Assembly (NCBI GenBank): GCA_026874595.1
Contig: CM049321.1
Location: 48,403,297 to 48,467,296 of the forward strand
Direction: 5' to 3'
Source: Sipunculus nudus
Lineage: Eukaryota; Annelida; Sipuncula; Golfingiida; Sipunculidae
DNA: 64,000 nt
Shown: in pieces, positions 61,404 to 64,000 of the stretch
Layout of the letters: each line of letters opens with the position of its first letter
Numbering within the stretch: position 1 is the stretch's first letter
Translations under genes and position numbers: made by a program
The notes under the pieces: generated by a model
Databases searched by the model: none
What the model was told of the DNA's origin: nothing
The model's input: only the letters and a program-made list of their open reading frames with translations

Positions 61404-62190
61404 ACATTCCTACAAAGAACTGGTTCACTCTCAGTTGATCAGAGACTGGGTATTATAACACTTCTCCCTTAAACTGATGAGGACTAAAGTTTTTTAAGAA
61501 TTGGCACCCGATTTCCCTGCTTAGTACTTACTACAACATTTTATCAAAGGTATTCGCTAATAGATTTCAAAATGTTCTTCAAAGCATTAATAGTAGTAAT
61601 AAAATGGGCTACTTAAAAGGAAGACAAATTGGCAGAATTATTACAATTTTTGAAGATATATATATATACGATTATTTTAATGAACATAATTTATTTGTAT
61701 ATATGCTAATAGCTGATTTTGAAAACTCCTTCAGTTGGATATGTATAAACAGGACAAATAAATATTTTTACTTTGGCACCGAGTTTTTAAAATTGTTACA
61801 GATTTTTCAAAATGTTATCAAAAGTTGTCTTATTAAAAACGGATTTGCATCAAAATTCTTCAAATTACACAGGGAAATAAGACAGGGGTGTCCCTTATCC
61901 ACACTCGTATTCATCACTGCGGTAGAAATGCTATCAATTGAAATTAAAAATAATCCTAATGTTAATGGCGTTATGTTAGGTAACACAGAATACCATCTTC
62001 TTCAATTAGCTGATGACACTACTAAATTAATAAGAAATGTAGAATCAATGCATAAAACATTTGATGTTTTTGAAAAATTGAGGGGCGCATCTAGACTACA
62101 GACCAATTTATACAAGTCGTACAACATTCAGTTAAAGACAATCACAATCACCAAAACAGTATATGTGGTATTAATTGCCCGGATCGGCCA
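61404..62190 (+). pseudogene. Broken LINE reverse transcriptase (L1/Tx1-like ORF2 fragment)
   Basis: Starts with GSLSVDQRLGIITLLP, then an in-frame TAA and a frameshift. It then reads KNWHPISLLSTYYNILSK and IGRII after GYLKGRQ. From 61,604 it is open for 214 codons: IADFENSFSWI (motif A region), HREIRQGCPLSTLVF (motif B) and QLADDTTKL (motif C, LADD in place of YADD/FADD). Both motif C aspartates remain, but the first residue and the second motif A acid (FD to FS) are changed. No endonuclease domain is present upstream and only a trace of the thumb follows. It is a dead 5'- and 3'-truncated copy inserted in the flank of the PR/SET unit. Confidence 0.85.
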
Positions 62191-62299
62191 TATATCTTTA
62201 AGGGATTTTGAAATGTCTCTCACAGTTGTTGTTACCTATATTCATTAAGAATAGCTAAATATGCCTACGCACAACAATATTCAGAGTCACATCGGTTTC

Positions 62300-62690
62300 A
62301 CGTAAATCGTCCTGGTCTGTTACCGGATGCACACATGATAAGTACACATCGCCGGTTTACCAGTCCGTCGGCAAATGCGATATCCACTAAGAAGTCCGGT
62401 ACAGAGCTATCTACTAGGCCGTCCTCAGACACTGACGCTCTACGTTCAGAAACCTAGTTTCTCAGCTGTTTCCGACACAAAAAAATAAACACTGCAGCCA
62501 ACCGTCAGACTACACCTAACTGGCGCTGACTTAAGCGCTTGTAACGAGGTCCAGTTATCCATGGCTTGTATACGCCTGTTGACGTCAAAAGTTTGACATA
62601 TTTCTGACCAATCATTTCACAGAATTTACGGCTTGTCATAAACTGCACAAATATTAAAATTGACACGCCTCCAAGTATATAACCGTGAGA
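62300..62690 (-). repeat. TGACGTCA-bearing module, copy 2
   Basis: Diverged copy of 60,460-60,850, with TGACGTCA at 62,580-62,587. It lies directly after the LINE fragment. A 77-codon minus-strand frame inside is not supported as a gene. Confidence 0.5.
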
Positions 62691-63838
62691 AAAAGTTAAA
62701 CAAGTAGGTGTGCCGCATTTGATGTCTACAATTAACAACGTTGCTATAGAAACATTCTAGACGGAATTAAACTGTACTGAAATAAACATCAAACGAGGCA
62801 TCAAATGTGTTCTCTACACTATATTCTCAGGCTAACCCCTAGAACTTGATACTTCATGATAAAACATGATACTATCAATTATTTTAAAAATCAGCTTATT
62901 ATACTCCTTGCTGAAATATGTAATAAAATAAGTCATAGTTCTCTGGTGAGCATATCATAATTCTCACCAGATATTATAATATATATTTTCTTAAAATTAT
63001 TTTGCTTAGTTTTCAGCGCCATATTATTCATAAATTACATTAACATTAAACAATCATAACAGGTGTTGGTATTTAGACAATGTTCTTAATATAGGATATT
63101 TATATGAAAAAGTACTGTGGAATATATGAAAAAATGAAAAAAAGAATAACGGAACGTTTTCGCATTTAAAACACCGGGTATTTATTTGTTGAACCAAAGT
63201 CACTTTGTCCCAACCCCTAAAAAGTGAGGGGATCATTCCCGCTCGGACCCGGACGAATTATTAAATGTAATCGGTTTGTTTGCATAAATTTTAAGTGTAA
63301 ATGAGTAAACATCGTCTGCTTGCAGCAATACCGGAATTATTCTTTGCTCATTCCAAATAAAAGAATTGAATTTGATAAGCCTAGTTGAAAGAAAGGTGAA
63401 AAACATGGAACACACGTTTTTCATCCATGTTCGAATAAATAATATATTTTAAAAATTTATCATTACCTAATCTTAATAATTATTTGAGATTTTTAGGTAT
63501 TGTTTTAATGGGAGCTTCGGGAAAGTTTCGCATGGGCATATCTGGATTCAAGCTTTTCTACAATTACCCAAATTAGGAGATGAACTCTTTTAATATCCCA
63601 AGCATAAAGCAGGTGTGGGTTTGTCCATTTTGTCACGAGAAACGTCGTGGGTTTCCCAACCTATTTTTCTCGAAAATACGGTATGGAACATTCTGACTCC
63701 AATTAGCTAAAAGAAGTCGTAAATATATATTATGAATGTAAATCTTTTTTTATATAACCATACCTCTTTTACGTATAAAATTAAATAAGGGTCATGGATA
63801 ATCTGAAATTACATCCACTGACCACATTTAGAGCCATT
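62691..63838. other. Non-coding stretch downstream of PR/SET unit C
   Basis: AT-rich; two short minus-strand frames (63,054-63,236; 63,233-63,424) show no domain. It is the 3' flank of the partial gene at the window edge. Confidence 0.45.
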
Positions 63839-64000
63839 CTACCAGAACAGAGAGGTATCAATACCTAATCTGATGGAATAACCCTCTCCGTAATACATGA
63901 GCAGTTCCGTCTCGGGAGCAACATCTCTAATCAACCTATAGAATATCTTGTCATAACACTGATGGAAGATGACATTTTGTTCCTCAGGGGTGCGAGCCCC
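63839..64000 (-). CDS. PR/SET unit C: partial last exon, cut by the window edge
   Basis: Fifty-three codons plus a TAG at 63,839-63,841, homologous to exon 4 of unit B. It begins within the NGAR motif (GARTPEEQNV), then HQCYDKIFYR, RDVAPETELLMYYGEGY and a tail SIRLGIDTSLFW. The glycine of APGTELL is glutamate here and GPEY is GEGY. As in unit B there is no zinc-finger extension. The frame is intact over the visible part, so the gene may be functional; the rest lies beyond the window. Confidence 0.85.
   Translation of the reverse strand, partial: GARTPEEQNVIFHQCYDKIFYRLIRDVAPETELLMYYGEGYSIRLGIDTSLFW

Noticed and set aside
62505-62738. 77-codon minus-strand frame
   Set aside because: It lies in the duplicated TGACGTCA module, and the sister module at 60.46 kb does not keep the frame.

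Overview
The window is eukaryotic, AT-rich and repeat-dominated. Introns have GT/AG borders, coding sequence is sparse, and most of the first 43 kb is made of nested mobile elements. The style of the repeats and the tandem PRDM9-like PR/SET genes suggest a bivalve mollusc. That is pattern recognition; no database was searched.

Layout. (1) 1-19 kb: many copies of one dispersed element, called family 1 here. Its left end is a 29-bp palindrome of the form AGCTCAGCTGACT-nnn-AGTCAtCTGAGCT, usually followed by a GTCC/GTCT microsatellite. Its right end reads CAGCTGAGC, then GACCCATGGGTC, then CCTTGTT. One copy (17,835-18,964) abuts a short coding-like exon, which stops at the junction. A tRNA-derived SINE head lies at 16.3 kb. 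(2) 20.7-24.3 kb: two unlike tandem arrays that share a 74-bp period; the first carries a telomere-like CCCTAACCCT in most units. (3) 25-29.7 kb: a Harbinger-type MITE and a 1.1-1.2 kb segment repeated two or three times, each with an exon-like core. (4) 30-41.4 kb: more family 1 copies, a hAT-like element, and two copies of a second element, family 2 (33,302-35,281 and 37,476-38,654). Family 2 has the Helitron hallmarks: 5'-TC, a 3' hairpin followed by CTAG, insertion between A and T, and a short asymmetric inverted repeat. Its core is tandem repeats carrying the palindrome GGTGGCGCCACC. (5) 43.8-44.3 kb: two splice-compatible exons and a polyA signal that look like the 3' end of an unidentified plus-strand gene. 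(6) About 44.9-47.4 kb: roughly 13 units of a 187-bp satellite very rich in AACGTT. (7) 47.4-64 kb: a tandem array of minus-strand PR/SET genes. Unit A (48.3 kb) is a pseudogene, unit B (53.4-56.9 kb) is a readable four-exon gene, and unit C is the 3' end of a third gene cut by the window edge. A broken LINE reverse transcriptase and two copies of a TGACGTCA-bearing module have inserted between B and C.

The only well-supported protein-coding gene is unit B. It encodes a short protein that ends right after the PR/SET domain with no zinc fingers, preceded by exons with a hydrophobic segment. Both readable domains have NGAR or GAR where PRDM9 has NCAR. Most other short open frames are chance products of repeats.
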